A DNA stretch of 64,000 nucleotides. Source: CAZNPA01 sp964575095. Its GTDB lineage: Bacteria > Pseudomonadota > Alphaproteobacteria > Rickettsiales > SXRF01. Below the pieces are notes generated by a model, which worked only from the letters and a program-made list of their open reading frames with translations, was not told the origin of the DNA and searched no databases. The stretch is taken from positions 1-64,000 of the forward strand of contig CAZNPA010000007.1 in assembly GCA_964575095.1 (NCBI GenBank), read 5' to 3'. Below, piece after piece: positions 45,632-53,222 of the stretch. Both the position numbers and the translations under genes were made by a program. Position 1 is the first letter of the stretch. Every line of letters begins with the position of its first letter.

Positions 45632-46471
45632 ATGTTTATGAACAAGAAAACATTATTGCAATGGCATATCGACATGGGCGCCGATGAAGCCATCGGTGAA
45701 ACGCCGGTCGACCGTTTCGGAATTAGGGATTCGGGATTAGGGATTAGGGAAGAAAATAAAACTGTGGAAAAAACTCCCTCTAAACTTGAAACCAAACCTG
45801 CGCCCAAAATTATTTCTCCCAAACCCCAAGCCCCAATGCCCAATCCCTCTTCCTTACAAGTCGCCCAATCGACGGCGCGGATACTGGCCGACCAATGCAC
45901 AACGCTGGAGGAATTAAAAAAAGCCGTCAGCGAGTTCGACGGCTGCGCGCTTAAGAAAGACGCCAATAAAACGGTATTTGCCGACGGCAATCCCAACTGC
46001 CGGGTGATGGTCATCGGCGAGGCTCCGGGCGCGCAGGAAGATATCCAGGGCATCCCGTTCTGCGGTCCCAGCGGCCAGCTGCTTGATAAAATGCTGGCCA
46101 TCATCGGCCTGACGCGCGCCGAAAACCTCTATATCTCCAATACGGTGTTCTGGCGCCCGCCGGGAAACCGCCAGCCCAGCCCGGAAGAGACCGCGATCTG
46201 CCTGCCGTTCGTCGAAAAGCACATCGCCCTTATCAACCCGAAACTGCTGATTTTGTCCGGCGGCACGGCAACGACGACCCTGCTCAAAAAAGAGCAATCC
46301 ATCTCCCGGCTGCGTGGCCAGCTCTATGAATACACCAATAGTTACCTTACCCGGCCGCTGCCGACCCTCCTTACCTACCATCCATCCTATCTCATGCGTC
46401 AGCCATCAGCCAAAAAACTAGCCTGGAATGACATGCTGATGGCAAAAGCCTTCCTAAAGGCCAATATCTAA
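45632..46471 (+). CDS. Family 4 uracil-DNA glycosylase
   Basis: Removes uracil from DNA. The product is 280 residues from ATG 45632 (a second ATG at 45638 is two codons in). The N-terminal 80 residues contain a variable linker, much of it an in-frame palindromic repeat (45718-45848). The catalytic domain (about 100-280) has VMVIGEAPGAQEDIQGIPFCGPSGQLLDKML (water-activating region), the Fe-S Cys residues (FDGCALK, the other Cys in CLPFVEKH and elsewhere) and THPSYLMRQP-like LTYHPSYLMR. It is divergent from ETF-QO with a 37-base spacer, so the two starts share a promoter region. Confidence 0.93.
   Translation: MFMNKKTLLQWHIDMGADEAIGETPVDRFGIRDSGLGIREENKTVEKTPSKLETKPAPKIISPKPQAPMPNPSSLQVAQSTARILADQCTTLEELKKAVSEFDGCALKKDANKTVFADGNPNCRVMVIGEAPGAQEDIQGIPFCGPSGQLLDKMLAIIGLTRAENLYISNTVFWRPPGNRQPSPEETAICLPFVEKHIALINPKLLILSGGTATTTLLKKEQSISRLRGQLYEYTNSYLTRPLPTLLTYHPSYLMRQPSAKKLAWNDMLMAKAFLKANI
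45718..45848 (+). repeat. Palindromic element inserted in frame in the uracil-DNA glycosylase gene
   Basis: Left arm of GGATTAG/GGATTCG units (45718-45750), about 65-base spacer, right arm of CCCAA(A/G/T)CCCC units (45819-45848). The translation starts GIRDSGLGIREEN and ends PKPQAPMPNP, closely matching the alaS copy (GISDSGLGIREEK ... NPQSPIPN) in the same reading frame and order. The spacer is longer than in alaS. Confidence 0.8.
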
Positions 46472-46564
46472 CCTATTGTAATATATATATTCACGATAAA
46501 AATTTAACCAAAATGTCACATTTGGCGCTTGCCGGTCATGGTAATATGACTTAAAAGGACGCCT

Positions 46565-48103
46565 ATGGTTAAGAATTCGTATATCGTGTTGCTGCTGCCG
46601 GTGGCCCTGCTTTCAGGGTTCATGTGGTTCGGCCATGGCACCACGCCGTCCGCCATACCGGGCGATACCGTAGAAGCCTACCAGTCGGACGCCGTTCCCT
46701 CCATGCTGTCCAGTTCCGACCGCAAGCTCTATCAGAATATTTTCCAGGCGCAGAAGAACGGCGACTGGAAGCAGGCCGATGCCGCCATCCGTCAGGTCAA
46801 AGACCCGCTCCTCATGGGGCACGTGCTGGCCGACCGTTATTTAAGCCACCGTTACCAGCCCACCTCCGCCCAGCTTACGGATTGGTTGAGCCGTTACGGC
46901 GACCACCCGCAAACGACCGCCATCTATGATCTGGCACTGGCCTCGGCGCCCAAGGACGCCCTGCCCGCCATACGCAAACCGGCCATGCTGTCCGGCTATG
47001 GCAACGGCGCGCTTAACCTGCGCTTCGCCAGCACCGATCAGGCCGCCCACTGGCAGCGTGGCATTCAGGCCTGGAGCGCCGGCAGAAAAACCGAAGCGGC
47101 GGCGATCTTCGTCAATTTGAGCGATAATACCGCCTTATCTTCGGCGCAAAGAACGGCAGCAGCCTATTGGGCCTACCGTTCCCTCGTCGCCATCGACGAT
47201 CCTATCGACGCCAAAAAATACCTGCGCCGCGCCGCCACCGATTCGCACAGCTTCTACGGCATCATCGCCCGCAAGCAACTCGGCATAGCGCTGACGGCGG
47301 GCAACCAATCTTCCGATCTGGATGAAAGCGACGTCCTGACGCTGACGGGCGATCCCACCGTCCGCCGCGCCGTGGCGCTGACACAGGTGGGCGCCAGCGA
47401 TATCGCCGAGCGCGAGCTGCGCGTCGCCTTCCCGCAGGCGGATGAGCAGGACAAGCTGCGCCTTCTGGCGCTGGCGCGTGAACTGCGTCTGGCCTCGGTG
47501 CAGATCAGCATGGCTAAAGAATTACGCGCGTCCGACCATTCGCTCGATTTCGCCCTCTATCCCATTCCACACTGGCAGCCCAAAAACGGCTTCAAGATCG
47601 ATCCGTCGCTGCTTTTTGCGCTGGCGCGGCAGGAATCCGGTTTCCGCGCTACCGCCGTCAGCCCCGATGGCGCGATGGGCTTGATGCAGCTGATGCCGAA
47701 AACCGCATCAATGATGCAAAAAATCAGCGGTGCGCATAAAGATAACGCCAGCGATCCCTCGTCTAATCTGGCGCTGGGACAGGGCTATGTATTGCACCTT
47801 CTGGACAACGCGCTGGTCGACGGCAACCTGATTTACATGCTGACCGCCTATAACGCCGGCCCAGGAAAATTGCAGGAATGGAAACGCGAATTCAGTCAGG
47901 CCGACCCGCTTCTCTTCATCGAAAGCATCCCCTACGGCGAAACGCGCGCCTACATCATGCAGGTGATGACCAATTACTGGATGTATTCGGAACTGGCCGG
48001 CGATTCCAACCGCTCGATCGCCGCCCTCATTAAAGGCACCTGGCCCAACTACAGCACCAGCACGCCCGTGGCGTCGCGCATGTCCCTCGGCCAGGCCGGG
48101 TAA
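46565..48103 (+). CDS. Lytic murein transglycosylase (SLT family)
   Basis: Periplasmic enzyme cleaving peptidoglycan glycan strands to 1,6-anhydro ends. The 512-residue product has an N-terminal signal/anchor (about 5-20), a long helical superhelical region (50-330) like Slt70, and a C-terminal SLT domain with the catalytic Glu in ARQESGFRATAVSPDGAMGLMQLMP, GxMQ, and AYNAGPGKLQEW. Upstream, an interrupted palindrome CCAAAATG/CACATTTGG at 46509-46526 may be regulatory. It precedes rnhB by 51 bases. Confidence 0.94.
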   Translation: MVKNSYIVLLLPVALLSGFMWFGHGTTPSAIPGDTVEAYQSDAVPSMLSSSDRKLYQNIFQAQKNGDWKQADAAIRQVKDPLLMGHVLADRYLSHRYQPTSAQLTDWLSRYGDHPQTTAIYDLALASAPKDALPAIRKPAMLSGYGNGALNLRFASTDQAAHWQRGIQAWSAGRKTEAAAIFVNLSDNTALSSAQRTAAAYWAYRSLVAIDDPIDAKKYLRRAATDSHSFYGIIARKQLGIALTAGNQSSDLDESDVLTLTGDPTVRRAVALTQVGASDIAERELRVAFPQADEQDKLRLLALARELRLASVQISMAKELRASDHSLDFALYPIPHWQPKNGFKIDPSLLFALARQESGFRATAVSPDGAMGLMQLMPKTASMMQKISGAHKDNASDPSSNLALGQGYVLHLLDNALVDGNLIYMLTAYNAGPGKLQEWKREFSQADPLLFIESIPYGETRAYIMQVMTNYWMYSELAGDSNRSIAALIKGTWPNYSTSTPVASRMSLGQAG

Positions 48104-48131
48104 TAGGTTACTCTTCCCTTGCCATTCAAGA

Positions 48132-48154
48132 GGTAATGCCTATTACTCATTACC
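48132..48154 (+). promoter_or_regulatory. Hairpin abutting the rnhB start
   Basis: GGTAATG (48132-48138), nine-base loop, CATTACC (48148-48154), with the rnhB ATG starting at 48155. The only SD-like AGAGG (48130-48134) overlaps the left arm. A tiny frame (ATG at 48136, MPITHYHARIS, TAA) overlaps the rnhB start out of frame. Confidence 0.45.
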
Positions 48155-48772
48155 ATGCTCGGATATCCTAATCTCTCTCTAGAAGATACGCACGGCGGCA
48201 TTGTCGCTGGTGTTGACGAGGCGGGCCGTGGGCCGTGGGCTGGGCCGGTGGTGGCTGCCGCCGCGATATTAAATCCGGCGCAACTGCCCGCAGGCATCAA
48301 TGACTCCAAAAAACTGTCGGCGGGGAAACGCGAGGCGCTTTTCGGCAAAATCTTATCATGCGCCAGAACCGGCGTCGGCATCGCCTCGGTCGAGGAAATC
48401 GACGCACTCAATATCTTGGGCGCCACCATGCTGGCGATGCGACGGGCGCTGCTGGCGCTGCCAGTCATGCCGGACATCGCCCTTATCGACGGTAACCGCG
48501 CGCCGGACATGCCCTGCCGCGTGGAAACCGTCATCGGCGGCGACGCCAGAAGCCTTTCCATCGCCGCCGCCAGCATCATCGCCAAAGTCACCCGCGACCG
48601 CATGATGGCCGAGCTGGCGCGTGAATTTCCGCATTACGGCTGGGAGAAAAACGCCGGTTACGGAACGGCCATACATCAAAAAGGGCTGGCCCTGCACGGC
48701 ATCACTGCGCATCATCGCAAAAGCTTCGCGCCGATACGGGTGCTGCTGGAAGATGAGAGGACAACCGGATGA
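48155..48772 (+). CDS. rnhB: Ribonuclease HII
   Basis: Cleaves RNA in RNA-DNA hybrids, notably single ribonucleotides. The 205-residue product has the RNase HII active-site blocks GIVAGVDEAGRGPWAGPVVAAA (first Asp-Glu), LPAGINDSKKLSAGKRE, VEEIDALNILGATM and IALIDGNRAP (second Asp), plus DARSLSIAAASIIAKVTRDRMM. Overlaps dciA by four bases (ATGA). A hairpin just before its start may restrain translation. Confidence 0.96.
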   Translation: MLGYPNLSLEDTHGGIVAGVDEAGRGPWAGPVVAAAAILNPAQLPAGINDSKKLSAGKREALFGKILSCARTGVGIASVEEIDALNILGATMLAMRRALLALPVMPDIALIDGNRAPDMPCRVETVIGGDARSLSIAAASIIAKVTRDRMMAELAREFPHYGWEKNAGYGTAIHQKGLALHGITAHHRKSFAPIRVLLEDERTTG

Positions 48773-49227
48773 GCCTCTTCCCGAAAACGCTGGCAAAAAT
48801 CGTCGAACCGCTGACGCGCCCGTTGTTTAAATCGCGCGGGCTGGCGGGAACGCAGCTCCTTACCGACTGGCGGCGCATCGTCGGTGATTCGCTGGCCGAC
48901 CACTGCGCACCGGAAAAAATATCCTTCCCGCCGGGAGTAAAGACCGGCGGCACGCTGACGATTGCGGTTGAAAATGGATTCGCGCTCGAAATGCAGCACA
49001 TGCAGCCGGTGATTTTAGAGCGGCTCAATATTTATTTCGGTTATCAGGCGGTCACGCGCATCGCCATCAGCCACGGCTTCCAACCGGCAGCGGCTAAGCC
49101 CACCGCCGCCCCGCCTGCCGTCGTGCTGGACGAAAGCTCCGTGCTCGCAGCCGATGCTGTCAACGATCCCGAACTCAAGGCGGCGCTGCAATCGCTTGCC
49201 AATTCCTTCAGCGGCAAATATAATTAA
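48769..49227 (+). CDS. dciA: DciA-type helicase-loader protein (DUF721)
   Basis: Predicted loader of the replicative helicase DnaB in bacteria lacking DnaC/DnaI. The 152-residue product has the DUF721 core: LTDWRRIVGDSLADHCAPEKISFP and GGTLTIAVENGFALEMQHMQPVILERLNIYFG, then VTRIAISHG, and an Ala/Pro-rich C-terminal tail. Starts inside the rnhB stop (ATGA) and is followed 25 bases later by dsbA, an order commonly seen in this class. Confidence 0.88.
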   Translation: MSLFPKTLAKIVEPLTRPLFKSRGLAGTQLLTDWRRIVGDSLADHCAPEKISFPPGVKTGGTLTIAVENGFALEMQHMQPVILERLNIYFGYQAVTRIAISHGFQPAAAKPTAAPPAVVLDESSVLAADAVNDPELKAALQSLANSFSGKYN

Positions 49228-49252
49228 GACTCACTTATTTCAGAGGATATTC

Positions 49253-50026
49253 ATGCGCCATTTCATCGTCATCGTCTCTTTGGCCGCCGCACTTGGCATC
49301 GGCATCACTGTTTATGCCCAGCAGTCGCCGGCACCGGTCTACCAGGCGCCGACCAAGCCGGCGCCAACGGATATGGCGGCAGAACCCAACATGAAAATGC
49401 TGCGCGACAGCGGCGGCGTATCCACCTCATCGCTTATCAACCGCGCGCCGCTTGAGGACGATTTTGTCATGGGCAAAGAGGATGCGCCGATAGTCATCGT
49501 CGAATACGCCTCGATGACCTGCCCGCACTGCGCGCATTTTACCAATACCGTCATGCCGGAGCTGGAAAAAAAATATATCGATACCGGCAAAGTACGTTAC
49601 ATCCTGCGCCAGTTTCCGCTTAACGAGCCGGCACTGAAGGCTGCCGTGCTGCTTGATTGCGTCGGTAACCAGAACAAGGCCAAATATTACGTGTTCGCCA
49701 AAGTGCTGTTCGATGCGCAAAACAAATGGGCGTTCGACAATAACTACATGGCCGGCCTCGAAACCATTGCTGCGGTCGGTGGCCTGAGCCATGAGCAATT
49801 CATGGGCTGCATGAGCAACACCACCCGCGAGATGCGCGTGCTCAAGGTCAAGAAAGCGGCGACAGATGAGCTGAAAATACCGCACACGCCGTATATCTTC
49901 ATCGGCGGCGAGGTCTATTCGGGAGAACATTCTTTTGAATCTATTTCCAAATTCATCGACGCCAAGCTCGAGGAAGTGCAAAAACACCCCGGCGTAGCGA
50001 AATCCATCGGCAATATGCTGCGCTAA
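49253..50026 (+). CDS. dsbA: Periplasmic disulfide oxidoreductase DsbA
   Basis: Thioredoxin-fold oxidase introducing disulfides in the periplasm. From ATG 49253 the product is 257 residues: signal peptide (MRHFIVIVSLAAALGIGITVYAQQ), Pro-rich linker, and catalytic CPHC in SMTCPHCAHF (about 90). The cis-Pro loop is HTPYIFIGG. The frame is open further upstream to 49154, overlapping dciA, but AGAGGAT immediately precedes ATG 49253. Ends one codon before atpI (TAA then ATG), so it is probably cotranscribed with the ATP synthase genes. Confidence 0.93.
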   Translation: MRHFIVIVSLAAALGIGITVYAQQSPAPVYQAPTKPAPTDMAAEPNMKMLRDSGGVSTSSLINRAPLEDDFVMGKEDAPIVIVEYASMTCPHCAHFTNTVMPELEKKYIDTGKVRYILRQFPLNEPALKAAVLLDCVGNQNKAKYYVFAKVLFDAQNKWAFDNNYMAGLETIAAVGGLSHEQFMGCMSNTTREMRVLKVKKAATDELKIPHTPYIFIGGEVYSGEHSFESISKFIDAKLEEVQKHPGVAKSIGNMLR

Positions 50027-50323
50027 ATGGGTGATGACGACTCCCTGAAAGCGCTGCGGCAGCGGATCGATAAAGCGCAGGGTAGCGCCCGTCCGGATGC
50101 GCGCGATTCGGCTTCTTCCTCGCAAGGCGTAGGGTTTGCCATGCGGCTGGCGGTGGAGCTGATGGCAGGCGTGGCGGTGGGAAGCCTCGTCGGCTATGGG
50201 CTGGACCACTGGCTGGGCACGATGCCCGTCTTTTTCATCCTCTGCTTCTTTCTCGGCACCGCCGCCGGGTTTAGAAACCTGTGGCGGGAAGCGCAAAAAA
50301 TATCCACAGAAAAAGATGATTAA
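50027..50323 (+). CDS. atpI: ATP synthase protein I
   Basis: Small membrane protein assisting assembly of the c-ring. The 98-residue product has two transmembrane helices (about 40-60 and 66-86) with the AtpI pattern FAMRLAVELMAGVAVGSLVGYGLDHWLGTMPVFFILCFFLGTAAGFRN, and a charged N-terminus. Begins directly after the dsbA stop and precedes atpB by 73 bases, the usual position at the head of the Fo operon. Confidence 0.93.
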   Translation: MGDDDSLKALRQRIDKAQGSARPDARDSASSSQGVGFAMRLAVELMAGVAVGSLVGYGLDHWLGTMPVFFILCFFLGTAAGFRNLWREAQKISTEKDD

Positions 50324-50396
50324 ATATCAAAAAATGTCTGGCACTCCCCGCAAAATTTATTTATATGAGGCAGGTCAAAAAATAACGAGTCCTTAA

Positions 50397-51143
50397 ATGT
50401 CGGAAGCAGGTCACGGCCATAGCCCTTTAGCACAGTTCGAGGTGCATTCGATCGCACCATTCAAACTTGGGCATTTTGACGTCAGTTTCACCAACGCCTC
50501 GCTGTGGATGTTTATTTCCATCGCCGCCGTCGGCCTCCTGATGTATCTCGGCATACGCAACCGCCAGCTGATCCCCGGCCGCACGCAATCGATGGCCGAG
50601 GTACTGGTGCAGTTCATCCACGATACCACGCGTGACATCGCTGGACCCGAAGCGCTAAAATATTTCCCGCTGATTTTTACCGTCTTCATGTTCATCCTGT
50701 TCGCCAACATGGTCGGCATGCTGCCCTATGCGTTCACGGTCACCAGCCATATCATCGTCACCTTCGCCATGGCGATCGGTATTTTCCTGTTCTGCACCGT
50801 GCTGGCCATCGTCAAACACGGCCCGTTCAAGTTCGCGCATTTCTTCCTGCCGCACGGCACGCCGCTGTGGCTGGCGCCGCTGATGATCCCGATCGAGATA
50901 TTCTCCTACCTCACGCGGCCGGTCAGCCTTTCCGTCCGTCTTGCCGCCAACATGATGGCCGGGCACACCATGCTCAAGGTCATCGCCGGTTTCGTCGTCA
51001 TGATGGGATTACTCGGCGGCTGGCTGCCGCTGGCGTTTCTGGTCGCACTCACCGCCTTTGAAATCGGCATCGCCATTTTGCAGGCGTATGTTTTTACAGT
51101 TCTCACTTGCGTTTATCTGAACGATGCTCTTCACTTACACTAA
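50397..51143 (+). CDS. atpB: ATP synthase Fo subunit a
   Basis: Proton-channel subunit of ATP synthase. The 248-residue integral membrane protein has about six transmembrane helices and the essential Arg in PVSLSVRLAANMMAGH (about 184), plus HSIAPFKLGHFDVSFTNASLWM at the N-terminus and the C-terminal TVLTCVYLNDALHLH. Followed 27 bases later by atpE. Confidence 0.97.
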   Translation: MSEAGHGHSPLAQFEVHSIAPFKLGHFDVSFTNASLWMFISIAAVGLLMYLGIRNRQLIPGRTQSMAEVLVQFIHDTTRDIAGPEALKYFPLIFTVFMFILFANMVGMLPYAFTVTSHIIVTFAMAIGIFLFCTVLAIVKHGPFKFAHFFLPHGTPLWLAPLMIPIEIFSYLTRPVSLSVRLAANMMAGHTMLKVIAGFVVMMGLLGGWLPLAFLVALTAFEIGIAILQAYVFTVLTCVYLNDALHLH

Positions 51144-51170
51144 ACTTTAATCAACGAAAGGAACTACACT

Positions 51171-51395
51171 ATGGAAGTCGCTGCCGCTAAATACATCGCC
51201 GCCGGTCTCATGGCCGCCGGTCTGCTCGGAGCCGCCATCGGCGTCGGTACGGTTTTCGCCGCCGCCATCAACGGCGTCGCCCGCAACCCAGGCGCCGAAA
51301 GCAAATTCAAGATCTATATCTTCCTGGGCATGGCGCTCTCGGAAGCGATGGGCTTGTTCGCGCTGGTGCTCGCGCTCGTTCTCATCTTCGGATAA
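51171..51395 (+). CDS. atpE: ATP synthase Fo subunit c
   Basis: Forms the rotating c-ring. The 74-residue protein is a helical hairpin: helix 1 Ala/Gly-rich (AAGLMAAGLLGAAIGVG), polar loop NGVARNPGAESK, helix 2 with the proton-carrying Glu in GMALSEAMGLFALV (about 57). GAAAGGAA upstream is a good ribosome site. A proton-type (not sodium-type) ring is suggested by the absence of the extra Gln/Glu ligand in helix 1. Confidence 0.97.
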   Translation: MEVAAAKYIAAGLMAAGLLGAAIGVGTVFAAAINGVARNPGAESKFKIYIFLGMALSEAMGLFALVLALVLIFG

Positions 51396-51398
51396 ACG

Positions 51399-51893
51399 AT
51401 GCCGCAACTTGACCCCACCTGGTTTGTTTCGCAGCTGTTCTGGCTGCTGGTAGCGTTCGTGGCGCTGTACGTGATGCTGTCACGTTTTGCGCTGCCGCCG
51501 CTGATGGAGATCATGGCCCGCCGCCAGCAGACGGTAACGTCCGATCTCGACCGCGCGCAACAGATGACCGGCGCCGCCGATCGCGCGCGTCAGGACTATG
51601 AGCGCGCGCTGGCCGAAGCCCGGTCGGGCGCGCAAAAATTCCTGAACGATGCCGCGGCCATGCATAAAACCAAGGCCGAGGAAGCGGGAAAAGCCATGGA
51701 CAATCAGGTCACCGGTATACTTTCCGAAGCGGAGAAAAAAATCGCCGCCAAGAAAGCAGCGTTGGTCAAGGAATTGACGCCGGCCTCGGTCGAGCTTGCG
51801 GGCATGATCGTCGAGAAATTGACGAAACAACCGCTGGCCAACGACCGTATCCAGTCCATCGTCAACGACGTCCTCAAATCTTTCAACAGGTGA
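51399..51893 (+). CDS. atpF': ATP synthase Fo subunit b'
   Basis: Peripheral-stalk subunit. The 164-residue product begins MPQLDPTWFVSQLFWLLVAFVALYVMLSRFALPPL, one N-terminal transmembrane helix, followed by a long charged coiled coil (RRQQTVTSDLDRAQQMTGAADRARQDYERALAEARS). b and b' heterodimers are characteristic of alphaproteobacteria and photosynthetic organisms. It starts three bases after atpE and precedes atpF by four. Confidence 0.94.
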   Translation: MPQLDPTWFVSQLFWLLVAFVALYVMLSRFALPPLMEIMARRQQTVTSDLDRAQQMTGAADRARQDYERALAEARSGAQKFLNDAAAMHKTKAEEAGKAMDNQVTGILSEAEKKIAAKKAALVKELTPASVELAGMIVEKLTKQPLANDRIQSIVNDVLKSFNR

Positions 51894-51897
51894 ACCC

Positions 51898-52392
51898 GTG
51901 CAGGAATCTTTCCTTTCCGATCCGAAATTCTGGGTAGCCGTGTCCTTCTTCGCCATGGTGGCGCTGGGCTACAAGAAAGTCTCCGCCTTCATCACCGGCG
52001 CGCTCGATCAGCGTTCGGCCAAGATAAAGGCTGAACTCGACCACGCGCGCACGCTGCGCGAGCAAGCCGAAGCGGTGCTGGCGGAATATAAAAAGAAGCA
52101 GGCGGAATATTTGAAAGAAGCCGAAACCATGCTCGCCAAGGCGCGTGAAGACGCCACGCTGTTAAACAAACAGGCGGAGCGGGAATTGAAAGATCTCCTC
52201 GATTCACGCATGAAGCAGGCGCTGGAAAAAATCGCCCGCGAGGAAACGCAGGCAATACAGGACGTGCGCAACCATGTCGTCGATATCGCGCTGGCCGCCG
52301 CGCGCGCCGCCATCACCAACCATGTCGGCAAACTGACGCAGGAAGACCTGATAAAGCTGGCGCTGGCCGACATCGAACGCAAGATTCACTAA
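51898..52392 (+). CDS. atpF: ATP synthase Fo subunit b
   Basis: Second peripheral-stalk subunit, 164 residues: an N-terminal transmembrane segment (FWVAVSFFAMVALGYKKV) and a coiled coil with typical LDQRSAKIKAELDHARTLREQAEAVLAEYKKKQ. It starts with GTG 51898, four bases after atpF'. The operon stops here; the F1 genes (atpH-A-G-D-C) are not in the window, as is common for alphaproteobacteria, where F1 is a separate operon. Confidence 0.95.
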   Translation: MQESFLSDPKFWVAVSFFAMVALGYKKVSAFITGALDQRSAKIKAELDHARTLREQAEAVLAEYKKKQAEYLKEAETMLAKAREDATLLNKQAERELKDLLDSRMKQALEKIAREETQAIQDVRNHVVDIALAAARAAITNHVGKLTQEDLIKLALADIERKIH

Positions 52393-52406
52393 AAATCAGA
52401 TGTCCG

Positions 52407-53222
52407 ATGTCAAGAATCCTTCTGGCATCCGTCATCTGGCATCTGATATCCGGCTGCAACGCAGCCTACGCCGGAGCATGGACGCAGCCACCCGGCCACG
52501 GCCAGATCATTTATAGTAGTTCCGCTTACGCCACCGAAAGCTATTTCGATAATCGGGGACGCCGACAATCGCAACCGCTGTACCGTAAACTCGAATTCAA
52601 TCCTTATATCGAATACGGCCTCTTCGATGGCGTCACCATCGGCGCTAGTTTGTCGTACCAATATGCCGACCAGGATGTATTGTTCGGACGATTCTGGCAC
52701 CGGGGACCCGGCGACAGCGAATTTTTTATACGAAAACGCCTGTGGCAGCAGGATGGGTTCGTCGTCTCCACCGAGCCGATGGTTAAACTCCCCAGCCCCA
52801 CCTCGCCTGCGGTTTATCCCCGGCTGGGCAGCAGCACGCCAGATGCCGGACTTGGATTCCTGTTCGGTTATGGTTTCGGCAGCGGAGATTTGCACCATTT
52901 CGCCGATATCGACATCGGCTACCGCTATCGCTTCGGCGCGCCGCAGGATCAGATACGGCTGGCAGGAACGCTGGGCTACAGCCTGACGCCGAACTGGATG
53001 GCGATGCCGCAGGTATTTATCACCCGGCGCCGCGGCACCATGCAGATGCCCATGTTCACCCTGTCGCCGGCGGATGATTACGACCTTGTTAAATTGCAGC
53101 TTTCCGCCGTCTATAAATTCAATGAAAAAATTTCCCTACAATGCGGCATGTTCAGTCATGTCGCCGGGAAAAATACCGGCGGCGGCGGCGGTTTAACGGT
53201 TTCACTATGGCAGAGTTTCTAA
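52407..53222 (+). CDS. Outer-membrane beta-barrel protein paired with glycosyltransferase (XagA-like)
   Basis: A 271-residue secreted protein: signal peptide (about 1-23, ending AAYAG), then alternating polar/hydrophobic beta-strand pattern with many aromatic residues (GAWTQPPGHGQIIYSSSAYATES, YIEYGLFDGVTIGASLSYQYAD, HHFADIDIGYRYRFG) and a C-terminal Phe (VSLWQSF), as expected for an outer-membrane barrel. Its stop overlaps the glycosyltransferase start by one base (TAATG), so the pair acts together, probably in polysaccharide export. The pair resembles XagA-XagB of Xanthomonas; that link is an inference from layout. Confidence 0.8.
   Translation: MSRILLASVIWHLISGCNAAYAGAWTQPPGHGQIIYSSSAYATESYFDNRGRRQSQPLYRKLEFNPYIEYGLFDGVTIGASLSYQYADQDVLFGRFWHRGPGDSEFFIRKRLWQQDGFVVSTEPMVKLPSPTSPAVYPRLGSSTPDAGLGFLFGYGFGSGDLHHFADIDIGYRYRFGAPQDQIRLAGTLGYSLTPNWMAMPQVFITRRRGTMQMPMFTLSPADDYDLVKLQLSAVYKFNEKISLQCGMFSHVAGKNTGGGGGLTVSLWQSF

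Noticed and set aside
45595..46104. 170-codon upstream extension of the ETF-QO frame
   Set aside because: It is the antisense of the uracil-DNA glycosylase gene including the palindrome; ETF-QO motifs start at 45594, where there is a GGAGG ribosome site.
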